A DNA stretch of 64,000 bases from Paraspadella gotoi (GCA_051294375.1 CM119266.1:21403987-21467986); one strand, 5' to 3'. Counted from the first letter of the stretch, positions 10,392 through 22,658 are shown. Numbers and translations are program-made. Notes: generated by a model from the sequence alone, not told the origin.

Positions 10392-12929
10392 GCCTTCACT
10401 GCTCATCTCTTTTTAAGGCACTCGCGGATCGGCCTCCGCGTGTCGCCTCTTTAAACCCGGCCTGCCGGCTTTTGTTAAAAAATATTATTTATAGTTTTGG
10501 TATTTGATATTAGGTTTTTTTAATATCAGAGAAATCGGTCATGAAAAAAAAATTTAAATGGAAGTAATTTTTGGCCAAGACATTTTGAGAGAGAGAGAGG
10601 GAGAGAGAGAAGAGAAAGAGAATAGAATGAAAGAGAAAAAAGAAATAGGAGATAAAGGATAAAGCTTCAAGAAAATACCTTAGGAAAAGAATGATTAATT
10701 GGAGAATAAGGACAGCTGGAGATAGAGCAGGGACAACAGATTTATTCTTATCATGACTTTAATTTAATTTTCTTTTTATTCACTCTTAAACTCGTGGGTC
10801 TGTACTTAAAAAGAATAGTAAAAATTTTTATATTTTCAACCTTAATGAAAAATTCATAGAAAGTTTAAACAATAGAACTAATCAATTCATACCTATGAAT
10901 AATTTATTATATAAAAATTGTATTATAGAATTTTTATGATATTAAGGCAATTTTTATGAGAATAATCATTTTCAGCGGCGGCAAGACATAAAATGAGGGG
11001 AGATACATTCATCGAGTACGTCGGACATTCTAAACGTGAATGCCTAGACACCTCTACAAAAGAAAATAAAAATAACGCCCATTTTTTAAAATACACAAAC
11101 AAAATGTTAAAAATGATGTTTTTTAACTACAGTCGTAGTAGAGTCTAAAAAATTATGATTCCAAGCAAGTTTTTTTTTTATTGAAGTTTTTTAAATTTTT
11201 TATAATCTTTTAGTATAAAATACAATGAGAAATATACTGCAACCACTGTGTGCTTCATTTTTTGTGTCAGAATTTCACGTCTTTCTCTATATCTCAATCA
11301 TTAGTCTACCTAGAAGAGAAAGCTTTAATTTCCTTTGCATAGTAACGCAATGTTTCATCAGCAGTCTCTCATTTGCATGTTAAATACAATAACTAAACGC
11401 TAAAGTTATTGTAAAAACAAGGAAACACATTGGGTAATTAGTAGTATGAAAAACTTATTCTGTGTCTGTATTATATAAAAAAAACTATTAGAAATGCTAT
11501 AACGCATACTATGTGGTTTAGATTAAAATAAACCGTAATTTTAAATTTACTTTGCAATAAATAACGTACAAATAAACAATGCTTTGGTGGAAAGCGGCTT
11601 TCCTCTCGTCGCTTTCCTTTTTCTTTTTTCTGGCTGCTCTTTCCACTCTCCTTCTTTTGTTTTCAAAAAAATCTTACCAATTATTTCATACTGCATGTTT
11701 TCTCATTCTTTCGGTTTAATAGCAGTAATTCATAAGTCAAATTTGTTGAATATTCATACTTATCGACCAAGATTTTGGCGGGGTATCGATGACCAAAAAA
11801 ACAGTGATATCATAAGCGTCAAGATCTATGCTCTAAGCAGATCAGCTCAAAAAAAAACTTTTCTTTAAAAGCCAAAAAAAGAATAAATAAAATAAATATA
11901 AAACAGACCAAAAAATAGACAGGAAATAAAAAGATTTAAAATTCATATCATAGAGATGGCTTTGGCCTTGCACGACTTGATTATTATTTAAAAACTATTA
12001 ATTCTTTAATTTAAATTTTTATTGGTTCAGTTCCTTTCTATTGGTTCGGTCCTGTCTATCTATTTCTTGTTTCCCTTTACCGTTCCCTTTCGTGCCTCTT
12101 GGCCTCTGCCATTTACCTGTGCGCCTTTATTCTTTAATTACCATAATTCATAATTTTGTTTTCAGGGCAATGGTATTAGATTGCCGAAAGATTCTTGCAA
12201 GCTTTTCTACAAATGCCTAAAAGTAATGTTAAAATATAATAGAAAAAGACTTGACAAGAAATATTAGCCCATTTTTGTCTTTTTCATATTAATTTAATTT
12301 ATTTTAATTAAATAACTTACTCTCTCGACCTTCTCAGCTTCTTCTTTTCCTTTTCTTTCCCCTTTTTTGCTGCCTTTTCTTCAGCCATACCTCTTTCTCA
12401 TTCTTTTTTTCTCTCTCTTAGTCTCTCTTTATATTTATATATATATATAGATATACTATATTTATATTTATATCTGGCTATGCTTTTTTCTCTCTGTCTT
12501 GCTCTCATCTTTTTGCATCCTCTATTTTGGCGCTCTCCTCTGTCCACACTGCTTCCTTCTCTCCCTCTTCTATTTTGAATTATATTGTTTTTCATCATCT
12601 AGCAATATTGCACATTCATTTTTTTGAAAATTGTTTTTTCACCGTTTTTTTTGAGCTGGTGTTTTTTATTATTTTGCTTTATATTATTTTAATATTTTAA
12701 TATGATAATACTATTGTTTTAATTAAAGATTTCCAAAGTCAGGAACAAGAATAATTATTATACTGAAAAAAATGGATAATTGTTTACAGTGTTTGTACCA
12801 ATTTTATGATTTGTTTTATAAATAAATTGATAATATAGAATTGTTAATATAAAAATAAAAACTGTAATAATGTTAAAAAGTAATATAAATTAAACAAATA
12901 CCAAAATAATAAAAATAATAACAAGTTAA
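10392..12929. other. gene-poor AT-rich DNA
   Basis: A short GC-rich piece sits next to the gap (10392-10475). The rest is AT-rich with an interrupted GA tract near 10588-10620 and scattered short open frames without protein-like content. I see no gene. Confidence 0.4.
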
Positions 12930-13565
12930 AAATAATACAATGTTAAAAAGAAGGAGGCAAAGTTAAAAAAATTAGGCAGCTAAAAAAAATGATGCCTAAT
13001 TCTAAAAAAATGATGCAGTTAAACAAACAATGCAGAATCAAAGAATATTTACAAATTGAAGAAAATGTGAGTTGAAAATGAAGAAGTTTCAAAAAAATAC
13101 ATTCAAAGCAAATTAAAAAATATATGGTGAAATGTAAAAAATGAAATGAATTAAAAAATAGGATGCAAAGTTTAAAAAAATGATACAATTGTAACAAAAA
13201 TATGCAAGTTAAAAATGAAGGCTAGTTTAATAAAAATGATACAAGTTAAAAAAAAATGATTCAAGATGAAAACATGATTCAAGTAAAAAATAAATGCGAA
13301 ATTGAAAATACTATTACAAATTAAAAAAAATAATGCAATTCAAAAAAATGATATAGGTTAACGAAAAATAATGCAATTAACAAAAATTAATTCAAGTTAT
13401 AATAATATAAGATAAAAAAATAATGCATTTAAAAAATAATGGGCCAGTTTGAAAAATGATGCCGAGTTAAAATAATAATGCAAAATCAAAAAAAGGTGCA
13501 AGTTTAAAATGACGCAAGATAAAAAACAATTATTGATTAATAAAATGAATAAAGTTAAAAAATAA
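12930..13565. repeat. degenerate minisatellite, about 17-20 bp unit
   Basis: About 35 drifting copies of a unit close to GTTAAAAAAATGATGCAA. The ATGATGCAA/AATGCAATT core recurs every 17-20 bases with many point changes. No coding capacity; short open frames on the minus strand are phenylalanine/leucine-rich by-products. Confidence 0.75.
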
Positions 13566-14559
13566 ATAGAATAGATATGAATAAATGATTTAATATAATA
13601 TTCATGGGAATAGAATTAAGCTATTAATTATCTTTTGTTTGAAAATAAAAAAGGATATAAGATTGATGAATGATGTATTAAGAAAAAGATTAACTAAAAA
13701 TATATGCCTTTTGTACTTAAACTTATTAGATAAAAAAACTCAATATATAAGGACAGAAACAAGAAATATCTGTGTGCTCTTTTTGTGAATAAAAATATTA
13801 TTTATCTATATAGTAATTACCAGTATGGCAAAGACTGATAAACGCTTCTTTTAATTAGGCAAATTCTAAATTTGAAAAAAAGAAACAATCCTTTTTAGAA
13901 CAACAGAAAGGTTATAATTTTGGCCAAATCTAACATATTATAGATTTAATCGCTATAAAAAAAACATATACAAAGAAGTGCAGAAGAGCCGACGCGCAAG
14001 TTTGTTTTGCTTGCTGCACAGGCAATTCGCCTTCCCTTCGCTCCCGAATTTTTGACTCACTAGTCCAAGTTCGACGCCACGGTCAAAAAACATTGCGCCT
14101 CCTGCGCGTTTTCAACTCCAGCGAGCATCCGGCATCGCGCTCTCTTAGACATCTAACATGAGACACTACTTTTCGTTTTTTACAGGTCACCTTTTGAAAA
14201 TAAAGAGAAAATACCTATTGGCTTTAAGAATCGATCTCAAGAACGCCACAGAATTCAAAGGCAGAGAGAGATAAAGAAAATATGGCAGATAGATGAATGT
14301 ATTTTCAGCTGCAAGTATGTATATAGAGTCAACGTAATGTTCGTAACAGTTTTATAGGATATCTCATTTTGGGTATGCCCAGCCTTTGAGGCGAGACAGT
14401 ATAGTTCTCTTTGAAAAAGATGAAAAGCAGTAAGTACTAATACATTTGAAATAATATATTGTACACAACTAAATTAGCTATATTTAGTTCACTTTCAAAT
14501 AATTTTCATTATTGATGTGCAATTAAAAGAGGACAATAAATACCAATTGACTATTAACT
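13566..14559. other. intergenic AT-rich DNA
   Basis: Mostly unique AT-rich sequence with one GC-richer stretch at about 13980-14160 of unknown nature. No exon supported. Confidence 0.35.
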
Positions 14560-16070
14560 ACATAATCATAATATTAGGAAGCATCTTCGAAAACTCCAAA
14601 ATTTTGTATCTAATATTTTTAATTTCCATAAAATTCAGTTCCTTGTTATTTTGATGCTAGTGGCTGGAGTACAAGATAATATTCCCCGATCTAAGTACTT
14701 AAGGGGAGTGGTCTTTTCATTACAATTTGAAACATTCTTTGAAACGGTATGTATACCTACTTTCATTGATGAGGAAGCCCTAGGTTCATTGGGAGTCGAA
14801 TAAACAAGACTGTGAAAGAAGTCTTTGAATGAAAGCTTTGCAGTAAACCTGCAATGTTATTATCTGTAGAGTGTGATGGACGCCGTTAAACGCACGCAAA
14901 GCCTGTCGCAAAGTCAGGGACAAGATAGCTTATTTATTTTTATATTTGTTGTACCAATTTTTCATCTCAATAATTGTATATAGCCCAAACCTAAGCCTCA
15001 GAAGAAAGTAACGTATTACGTTAAACAACTGCTCTGTGGATTGAATGAAATGATGGTATTGATAGTATAATGCATGATGGGTGCGGAGAGAGAAAATTGG
15101 CGGGCCCTTTTCCCCGCCAGCTGGGCGCGGCGCCTGGGCGGGGCCCTCCCTGCTCTCCATATTTTAGTTTTTTATGTTTTCGATTACGCGACGTTTCTGC
15201 ACTAGTGCTCAACTTCTGCCCTCGCTCCTTCTTTTTTCCTTGTTCTTTTTTCTCTTCTTTTGCTTTTTCTTAACCTTATTTTTCTTCTTTTTTTTCTTTT
15301 CTTCTTTATTTGCTTCTTCTTTTTTTCTTTTTCTTCTGTTATTTCCTCTTAGCTTTCTCTCTTCTCAGCCATCCGGCCCCCGCTGGGGCCCGGGCCCTCC
15401 GCCTGAGGCGAAATAAAACCCTGCTTGCTCTCGCCGGCCCCTGCTGTAATAAATATTTTACTTAGTATGAATACGATTGCGAAACAGCAATTATTATTGA
15501 TTCTTTTTTGTGAGACAATAGACGAATTCTGAAATCTAAAAATAATAACTAAAGTTTCATGAGTTAAGAATTAATATCGAACTTTACAAATTCTTGATAC
15601 GTTATTAGGCACAACTTTCTCTTTATTATCAAAATCACTAAATAACTATGTTTTGAAGATTAATATTTACATGTACCATAGCGACACTAATAGCTTTATT
15701 TCAAATGAAATTTTTCAGAGTGGTCGGCGAAATACTACGAAAGGAAGTTTAAGTCGTCTCTATGCTTTTAGCAGATATTTTCGCAATACAGCGTGACTTT
15801 GATGGTATAGAAACAAAAAAACCGAAAAAATGGTTTTGCGTAAGAGAAACGTAAAAAGAAAAGACTCTGATATTAATAAAGCTTTATCAATGTTGATTGG
15901 CAATCACAAATGACCAAGGGACACAGGTTAGGTCTGCTACATGTTTTCAATTTTCGATTAGTTAAATCGAATACAAAACGAAACATGGTGATACAAAACT
16001 TGTAACTTAACATTACTAAATTGTTAAATTGTAACTTCTCACTACGTATTTTATTTTGTATTTATTTTTA
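14560..16070 (-). repeat. right arm of a large inverted repeat, with insertion
   Basis: Reverse-orientation copies of R1 (14965-14560) and block Y (16070-15640). Between them lie about 670 bases absent from the left arm, including a GC-rich piece at 15090-15150 and a TTCTT-rich pyrimidine tract to about 15360. The arms are separated by about 4.2 kb. Divergence is visible at many sites, so this is an old pair and not a fresh inversion. Confidence 0.6.
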
Positions 16071-16669
16071 GTTTCGGATCTGGCGCGCTTATGCTGCAGT
16101 CCGGCGCGACTCTATAAAGCTCACTTTTTCGAGTCCCGTGCGGTCCGCCGCCTCAATATTGTCGGAGGCACGCGACAGCGCTTAATATCATGTCAGAACA
16201 TATCGAATTATGATAAATTATGGCAAAATTTGGCTGAAAATCCATTCTCCTCACTCTGGCCATTTCTTATCTTCTCTGCCTTTGAATTCTGTAGGCTTGA
16301 GATGATCTTAAACCAAATGGTTTTTCTCTTTTATTTTCAAAGGTGACCTTAAGAGTCTTATCCCATTCAGTGCTCAAATTTCCTTCATTTCTATTTACTG
16401 TTTTAAGTTTATTCTTTTTAATGTGAATACTTTCTAAGGACAGTCTTTTTAATTTGTTATTTTCTTGTTCTAATATTTTACATTCATCCCAAATAACCCC
16501 TGGGTCAGGAAATTGACAGATATTAGTGAATCAAAAAGATGTTCTAAAATAGCAGAATCTTTTATTTTATTTTTAATTTTGATTTTAATGTATAATCACA
16601 ATAAAATAATTAATAAAACATCGACCTAATTCTTTTTTTATCTTTTCCTTTTTATTATGCAATATTGCT
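16071..16669. other. intergenic, unassigned
   Basis: A GC-rich piece (16075-16190) abuts the inverted repeat. AT-rich DNA follows. No gene supported. Confidence 0.3.
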
Positions 16670-17075
16670 GTAGTTGGGCATAGCAAAGTTCACCCCACCT
16701 CTAAGCATGACACCTTCAGTCGTGACCTGGTGGCTCATTGAGTAAAGCCATCAGCTCATGACCATTAGGTACCGGGTTCAATCCTAACCCGGTACCTACC
16801 CTGCGGGAAGTGTGAGGACGGCTGTAAGCCGCCTTGGGGGCGTGGAAAACCCTCAAGCCTGGTTCCAAGCCCAGGACCCGTTTCCATGGCTGCTAGAGGG
16901 GGTTATAGAAGTTATGGACAGTCATCTGCAGCACACTTAGCGCCTTTTCCACACTGGTGAGCCCATCCTGTCGAGCATATTCCAACCTTCTGATTCCAGG
17001 CCCATGGACGTGCTGAAGATTGCTCCCCTCCCTCCACTGGAAGCAGTGCAGGGTGGGTTACAATCTGGGGGGCAT
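16670..17075 (+). mobile_element. tRNA-derived SINE, near full length
   Basis: Contains a tRNA-like head at about 16722-16800: an A-box-like TGGCTCATTGAGTAAAGC and a B-box GGGTTCAATCC inside a stable CCGGG/CCCGG arm, with a CTCATGA anticodon-like loop. A body of about 270 bases follows (GCCGCCTTGGGGGCGTGG, then TTCCATGGCTGC). It ends in GGGGGGCAT and a second copy follows directly. SINEs are transcribed by RNA polymerase III and mobilised by partner LINEs; no partner LINE is visible here. Confidence 0.75.
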
Positions 17076-17253
17076 GTAGTCGGGCATAGCAAAGTTCACC
17101 CCGCCTCTAAGCATGATACCTTCAGTCGTGACCCGGTGGCTCATTGAGTAAAGCCATCAGCTCATGACCACTAGGTACCGGGTTCAATCCCAACCCGGTA
17201 CCTACCCTGCGGGAAGTGTGAGGACTGCCGTAAGCCGCCTTGGGGGCGTGGAA
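17076..17253 (+). mobile_element. second SINE copy, 3' truncated, in tandem
   Basis: Begins at the same GTAGTCGGGCATAGC start as the preceding copy and carries the same tRNA-like head. It stops after GGGGGCGTGGAAA. It is over 90 percent identical by eye to the first copy. The head-to-tail arrangement may be a dimer or two insertions at one site. Confidence 0.75.
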
Positions 17254-20230
17254 AGTAGAATCATTGTTAAAAACATTTTTTTTGTTTTTTTAAATCTCAA
17301 ACATAACATTACATAGTAAAAGACTTTAAAAAGTAAAAACAAGTCTAATTAAAATTTCACTTATTATTTGTAAACAAAAAAAAACATAACTAAAAAAACT
17401 ATTTTTATATGTAATAACAAATGTAAAATTTGTAAAGGAAGGAAGCGATGTGCACTCGAAACCGAAAGCGATCCGGGCTAAAAAAAGTAAGGATTGCACT
17501 CGAAATCGGAAGCGGGAGGGGTCTTGGGAATCGCGGCATTGGCAGCGGTGAAAAATTGATCGCTTCCACATCTCTGATTATGTTACTTCCAGAAATAATT
17601 TGTTTTCTTTTATATTATTGACATGAAAAGACCAAATCAAACTATAAATCTTTTGCCAAAATCATGACTCTGAAACAAATAATTTATCATTACGGTAGTT
17701 ACAAGAGCAATGACAAGAGAGGCCTTGTTATAAAACAACCTACTCGTTTATTGATTTAATAAATAATTTTAGGTTTTGGTTGTCAGAATTTTAAAATAGT
17801 TAATTTTTTTTTTAATTTATATTTTTTTAGATACAAATCATTTGTTTCTTTTTGCTGCCGAAAAAGTCCGCTAAAAGAAATAGTCGCATCGTTTTGTATG
17901 TTGTCTTTTGTTTTTCACTTTATTTCATTAGAATCAGAATTTAGAATTTAAATTCAGAATAACAACGAATGACGACGGACGATAACGATATCCATATTAT
18001 CCATAAGCTGATTACTGAAAATTATGATGGGTAAAAAATGAAAAATTATTAAACGTTTTTAGTTTAACATGTGCAAGTTTATACGAAACGTTCCACCTTC
18101 ATTAATTAATGTAGTGATAAGACATGGCGTTATTATGTACAGATTTAAAAAATATGTTGATCGTTTCTCAATAATAGATACGCTACTAATTGTATAATCG
18201 TTTTTTACTTTCGTAGGAAAGATTTTAGATTTGTATTTAAGATAAATTAATCAATGTCCGAAATCAGCCGATTAAACATCTAAAAATGCCAGTAGAGCTT
18301 TTAGTCCGAGGAATAATTTTGAATTAAAGCCCTGAAAAGTTTGGAATCGATAAATCACAAAGAATAACACGAAAGAAATTTATTATTAACCAGTAACCAC
18401 GCAATCCTATGCAAATCAAAATCGAAAACACGTTTCCCCAATTCAAATGTTTACCGGAGCGCGTGATGACTAATTCATTTTATCAAAGACTAATTTAACT
18501 AATAGTGAAAACTGACTAAAATACAGAAGATGTGTTTTTGCGAATTAACCTTCATTTGAAGGATTCTTTAGACTTTATTTTCGTTAAATGTTTCTGGATA
18601 AATTATTGGGGCAATCGAAAAAAGAATAGCTTTATCATTTATTCTCTGACCTACATATTCTGTATAAATAATTCTGTTTTTTACTACATAGAAGCTCCAA
18701 GGCTATAAGAATAGGAAAAGGGACAAGGAAAATACATTCCTTCTTAAAATAAAACCACAGATGATGGTTTACGTGAATAAGGTTTGTTTGCCAAGCGAAG
18801 AGAGAGGCGATAAAAAAAATCGATCAACCCGCGCGTGAATTCGGCATGCCCTTCTCTATAGCGTCAATTAACAATAAAAGCGAAGTGGCGATTGTTCTTT
18901 TCTGCTCTAAAAAAGTTTTTTTTTTATTTGGAATCGTGTTCTAAATTATTCCCATGTGTGTGCGGTTAGTCTGTTCGTGAATAAGATTATTTTTCCGAGT
19001 CACAAAAATACTTTTAATCTGTTCCTCTTTGCTCTCCGAGTCGACAGTCCTATAAAACGATGGATTGATTAGAGAAAGACTATTTTTCAAAACAAGGATA
19101 TTCGCGACTTGATTTAAAAAGAATCACTTAATTGTGTTCACGTCATTCAAATCTATTCATTTTTGATATAAAAAAAAAGGAATAAATCTATCACACATCC
19201 ACCACAAATTTCAAGAACCGATTAAACTGAAAAAATTAACAAAGAGATTATATGAATCATTTGATTTCTAAAACATAATACTTTCTTTCTTCTTCTCCCG
19301 ATCCTTGGCTTCAGATTCGAGTCAGCATATTCCTTTCTACAGTGTGTGCCCAATGGTACTGTCGGTTAACTTTTACATATTGTGCGGAACTGTTGTATTT
19401 AAATGTTATTTCTGAGATATCAAGGTCAAGGATAAGTTTTTACCGGTTTATAATAAAATATTTTGAATTCAATTTTTATCAATTTTCTTTTGCAAAACAT
19501 TCAATTTAAATGAGTCCTCATTTCTCAATTTTTTATTTTTAGATAATTTTTTTATTTTAAAATAAATTTTATAAAAAATTACTTAAAAAATATTTTAAAT
19601 AGATATAAATTATTTAAATTTTAATTTGTATAAAATAAGTGCATTAATAAAAAGAAATAAACAAATATTTAAAAAAATGTAAAAATTGATAAAATTACGC
19701 CAATTAATTGGATATTTAAATTCTATTATTTGATTCAATAATTTATTTTATTAAATCAATTCAAAAGTAATATTGAACAAGGTAAGTAGATAATTTTAAA
19801 AAATAATGATTACAGCATTATAAAAGCTCTGGAGCTAAATATATGAGGTATTTTTTACTGTCCTGCATCTAAAAGATTTAAAACATTATTTTATCAATAA
19901 TATTAAAAATATTTGATAAAAATTAAAAAATATATAATTTAAGAATTTTTTTAAAAAATCACTGAATAAAAATGTTTATCAATTGCTTTTAGTAATAACT
20001 ACAAGAGTGTGCTTTGTTCAATTTTTAAAATTTAGGTATCCTATAAAATGGTCCATGCTTGTGCGCATATTCATTATAATGAATTAAAGTTTTTCGATCT
20101 GGTATAGGAGCAGTAAGCTTTTCTTAACAGACAATCGTTCTCAGATCTCGGAAAGAATTTTTGTTCTTTCCCTCAAAATTCTCGAGAAACTAGGATAATC
20201 GGACGAACTTCGTTCGACTGTTCGGCGACG
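17254..20230. other. intergenic AT-rich DNA upstream of the sialyltransferase
   Basis: About 3 kb with no supportable exon. It is mostly unique AT-rich sequence with homopolymers, particularly AT-rich at 19490-19990. A short dyad (CGAAC/GTTCG) sits at about 20204-20216, just before the sialyltransferase start. Confidence 0.4.
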
Positions 20231-20242
20231 ATGGAACAATGA
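20231..20242 (+). promoter_or_regulatory. three-codon upstream ORF overlapping the main start
   Basis: ATG GAA CAA TGA, where the TGA shares ATG with the sialyltransferase start (ATGA at 20239-20242). If the transcript includes it, termination and re-initiation could tune expression. Inferred from sequence only. Confidence 0.4.
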
Positions 20243-22601
20243 AGGCGATCGTCGCCAAACCTTCGATCGCTCATCTGAATCTGTCCCTCATCGATTCCGC
20301 TAATTCGAGAAACTTTCTCCTTCTCGTCTTCTTCTTCTTCGTCTTCTCCTTCAGCGTTTACAACTTCGGCCCGCGAAGACAATCTCAGTCGGACCCAATC
20401 AGACCGATCGGGTACGCGGGCGGTTCGAGGATTAAAGAGGAAAGGCGCGGGACTGTAAACGCGTCGACAATCGTGGCGAAGAAGAGTCACTCGACCGTGA
20501 ACGCCCTCTTTCGTCAAAAAAACGCTTCAGTGGTCGCCGTCTCACCGAGAAAATCAACTTTGAAGACGAAAAACTCGATGAAACCTCGTAAATTTTCCAC
20601 AAATCCTAAAAACGTAGAGAATACCCAACGACGGAAGGGCTCTCTACCAACGGCCAATGTTTTCTTGGCAACGCAGACGCCGCGAAGCGTTTGCCCGCGA
20701 GTGGCGGCGCGGCGTAATGCCTCCGACTATTTCCGGTCACGTTTTAGGCCGGACGTCGCGACGATGTTAATCAGAAATGACATTTTGGACGAAAATAAAT
20801 TTCAGGTGAATGTAGTAAATCCCATTTTATTGAGGCAATGTTGACTATTTTAAGTTTTACATTACCATTTTACATTTCATTACTATTTTACGTTTTACAT
20901 TACCATTTTACATTTCATTACTATTTTACATTAGTTTATATCTCGTTACATCTCGTTACATTAGACATTAGTTGATTAACTCACCATTTTAAACCCCCAT
21001 TTACCCTTTCCAGAACCTCTCCCGTCTCCCCGCCCCCTTCGGCCTTAAATACCCGGGCAAAGAGCAGGAGCTTCGCTTCCTCGCTTCCTTTCCATCTTTC
21101 CCTACGCAACGCTTCCTACCTTTGCCGCCCGCTTTCTCCGGCTGCTTCTCCTGCGCCGTCGTCGGCGGCGGCGGCGTCCTTCGCGGCGCCAAGCTCGGCG
21201 CACGGATCGACGCCCACGACGCCGTCTTTCGCGTCAACGTTGCCCGGCGTCGCGGCTTCGAGGTAGACGTCGGCAAACGAATGAACGTTTACGTCTCGTA
21301 TCCTTATTCGTTTGAGAAGTTCGTCGCCGCCGATCCGGAAGCGTTCGACAGCGACGCCGGGAATCTGCAGAAGGTGTTGAGCCGATCGGGGGAAAAAAGG
21401 GAAAAGTGTTTGTAAACGGGGCGAGGAGATTGTTTAAATTGATCGGGATAGGCTACTAACTCTTCACAATGTTCTTTGACTGATCAGGAGAGTAAACGTC
21501 ACTCATTTCAAAGAACTGCACTGTGTGCGGTGTGTAAGCTGCATAATTTAAACTTACCTAGATCTTATAAAATATAAGCTAAATAAACCTATGCGAGAAA
21601 AAATGTTCGTTATAGACTTTTAGTCTAGAACTTCAATTTGAATCTAATATTTTTCGCCCTTGTCTCTAAGGTTTTCGCCTTTTACGACCCCTACCACGCC
21701 GATCGTTACTTGTCATTTTTCGATCCCAAGAAGAAACACTGGAACACAGCGGATCGATCAGGTTTTCGAAACGTGAGAAACTTTTGGAAACCTGGTTCCA
21801 TTCATTTTATTCATCCCGACTTTTTTCGCTACGTCGACGCCGCCTTCTTGCGTCACAATGGGTAGGAAGTCGTTATATCATTCAATTTTGCTAGTGTAAT
21901 TATGTTTATGTACGTGTGGATAAGGCGCTAAGTGGGGCTGAAGAGTACTATCCGCAACTTCTTTAACCCCCTCGAGCAGCCATGGAACGGGTCCTGGGCT
22001 TGGAAGGGTTTTCCACGCCCCCAAGGCGGCTTACGGCCGTCCTCACACTTTCCGCAGGTGTCATGCTTATAGGCGGGGTTAACTTAACTTAATGCTCGAC
22101 TGTACATATGTCTCAAATCTTATGAATGGTTAAATAAAGCGCTTACTGAGCTTCGGAGCTTCGGAGCTTCGGGTCAGGCTGTAGCACCCTGTTGCAGGCG
22201 GAATAAGCGCCCAGTCCCTCTTAACTCCGTATCCTTATGAGGGGTGGCGAATGACTTGCCGTAATTGTAACGAAAAAAAACAAATCAACAAGAAACATAC
22301 TTACTCTGTCATATCAGCTCGTTTCTTAAATAATCAATTTCTATTTTTAAAAAATGTATCTCATTCTTTTATGTCATATTAAATGAGGTGGAAGCCGACA
22401 ACTGGGTTCGTGACTGTGATGCTCGCTCTCCATCTTTGCGACGAAGTCAGTCTCTTCGGTTTCAGCTACGGCGACAGTCCACTCCTTCACTATTATTCGG
22501 TGGAGAAAAATGTGAAGAAATTGACTCATCACAAGATCGAAGTTGAATACGAGGTTTACAAGACGCTCAACCAGAAGGGAATTATCAAGTGGGTGCGATG
22601 A
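20239..22601 (+). CDS. ST3Gal-type beta-galactoside alpha-2,3-sialyltransferase (GT29), four exons
   Basis: Exons are 20239-20805, 21014-21373, 21671-21861 and 22388-22601. All junctions are GT-AG and phases match, giving 443 residues and a TGA stop. It is a type II Golgi enzyme expected to transfer sialic acid from CMP-sialic acid to terminal galactose. A short cytoplasmic tail precedes one membrane anchor (about 26-43, LLLVFFFFVFSFSV) and a long stem. Motif L starts at Cys236 (CAVVGGGGVLRG) and includes IDAHDAVFRVN and GFEVDVG. The HPDFFRYV segment follows. Motif S is PTTGFVTVMLALHLCDEV, with Cys390 to pair with Cys236. Motif III is HYY (407-409). Motif VS is H421-X4-E426, with the presumed catalytic His. 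Motif details and the C-terminal spacing fit ST3Gal1/2 better than ST6 or ST8 types. Oddities: Gly241 replaces the usual Asn of motif L, and the stem makes it longer than typical ST3Gal (about 330-375). A polyadenylation signal follows at 22653. Confidence 0.9.
20859..20929. repeat. 38 bp tandem repeat in sialyltransferase intron 1
   Basis: Nearly two exact copies of a unit beginning ACATTACCATTTTACATTTC, within the 208-base first intron. Shorter related ATTTTAC words surround it. Confidence 0.85.
21917..22082 (-). mobile_element. SINE fragment in sialyltransferase intron 3, tRNA head deleted
   Basis: Reverse-orientation match to the SINE at 16670-17075: the GCGCTAAGTG end, CCATGGAACGGGTCC, and CCACGCCCCCAAGGCGGC. 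The tRNA-like head is missing: sequence jumps from the CCGCAGG junction straight to TGTCATGCTTA, an internal deletion of about 90 bases. Confidence 0.7.
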
Positions 22602-22652
22602 ACGATGAACGTTTGAGACTTTTACTTTTTTGTTAGATGTCAACTAAACCTA

Positions 22653-22658
22653 AATAAA
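22653..22658 (+). terminator. AATAAA polyadenylation signal of the sialyltransferase
   Basis: Canonical AATAAA 52 bases after the stop codon, in an AT-rich 3' UTR. Confidence 0.6.

Noticed and set aside
13980-14160. GC-rich stretch as an exon
   Set aside because: No frame with splice sites or protein-like content.
16722-16800. Functional tRNA gene
   Set aside because: The tRNA-like fold is imperfect and embedded in a repeated 400 bp element, so it is a SINE head.
22374-22643. Minus-strand frame of 89 codons
   Set aside because: Antisense to the last sialyltransferase exon, which carries motif S and the catalytic His.
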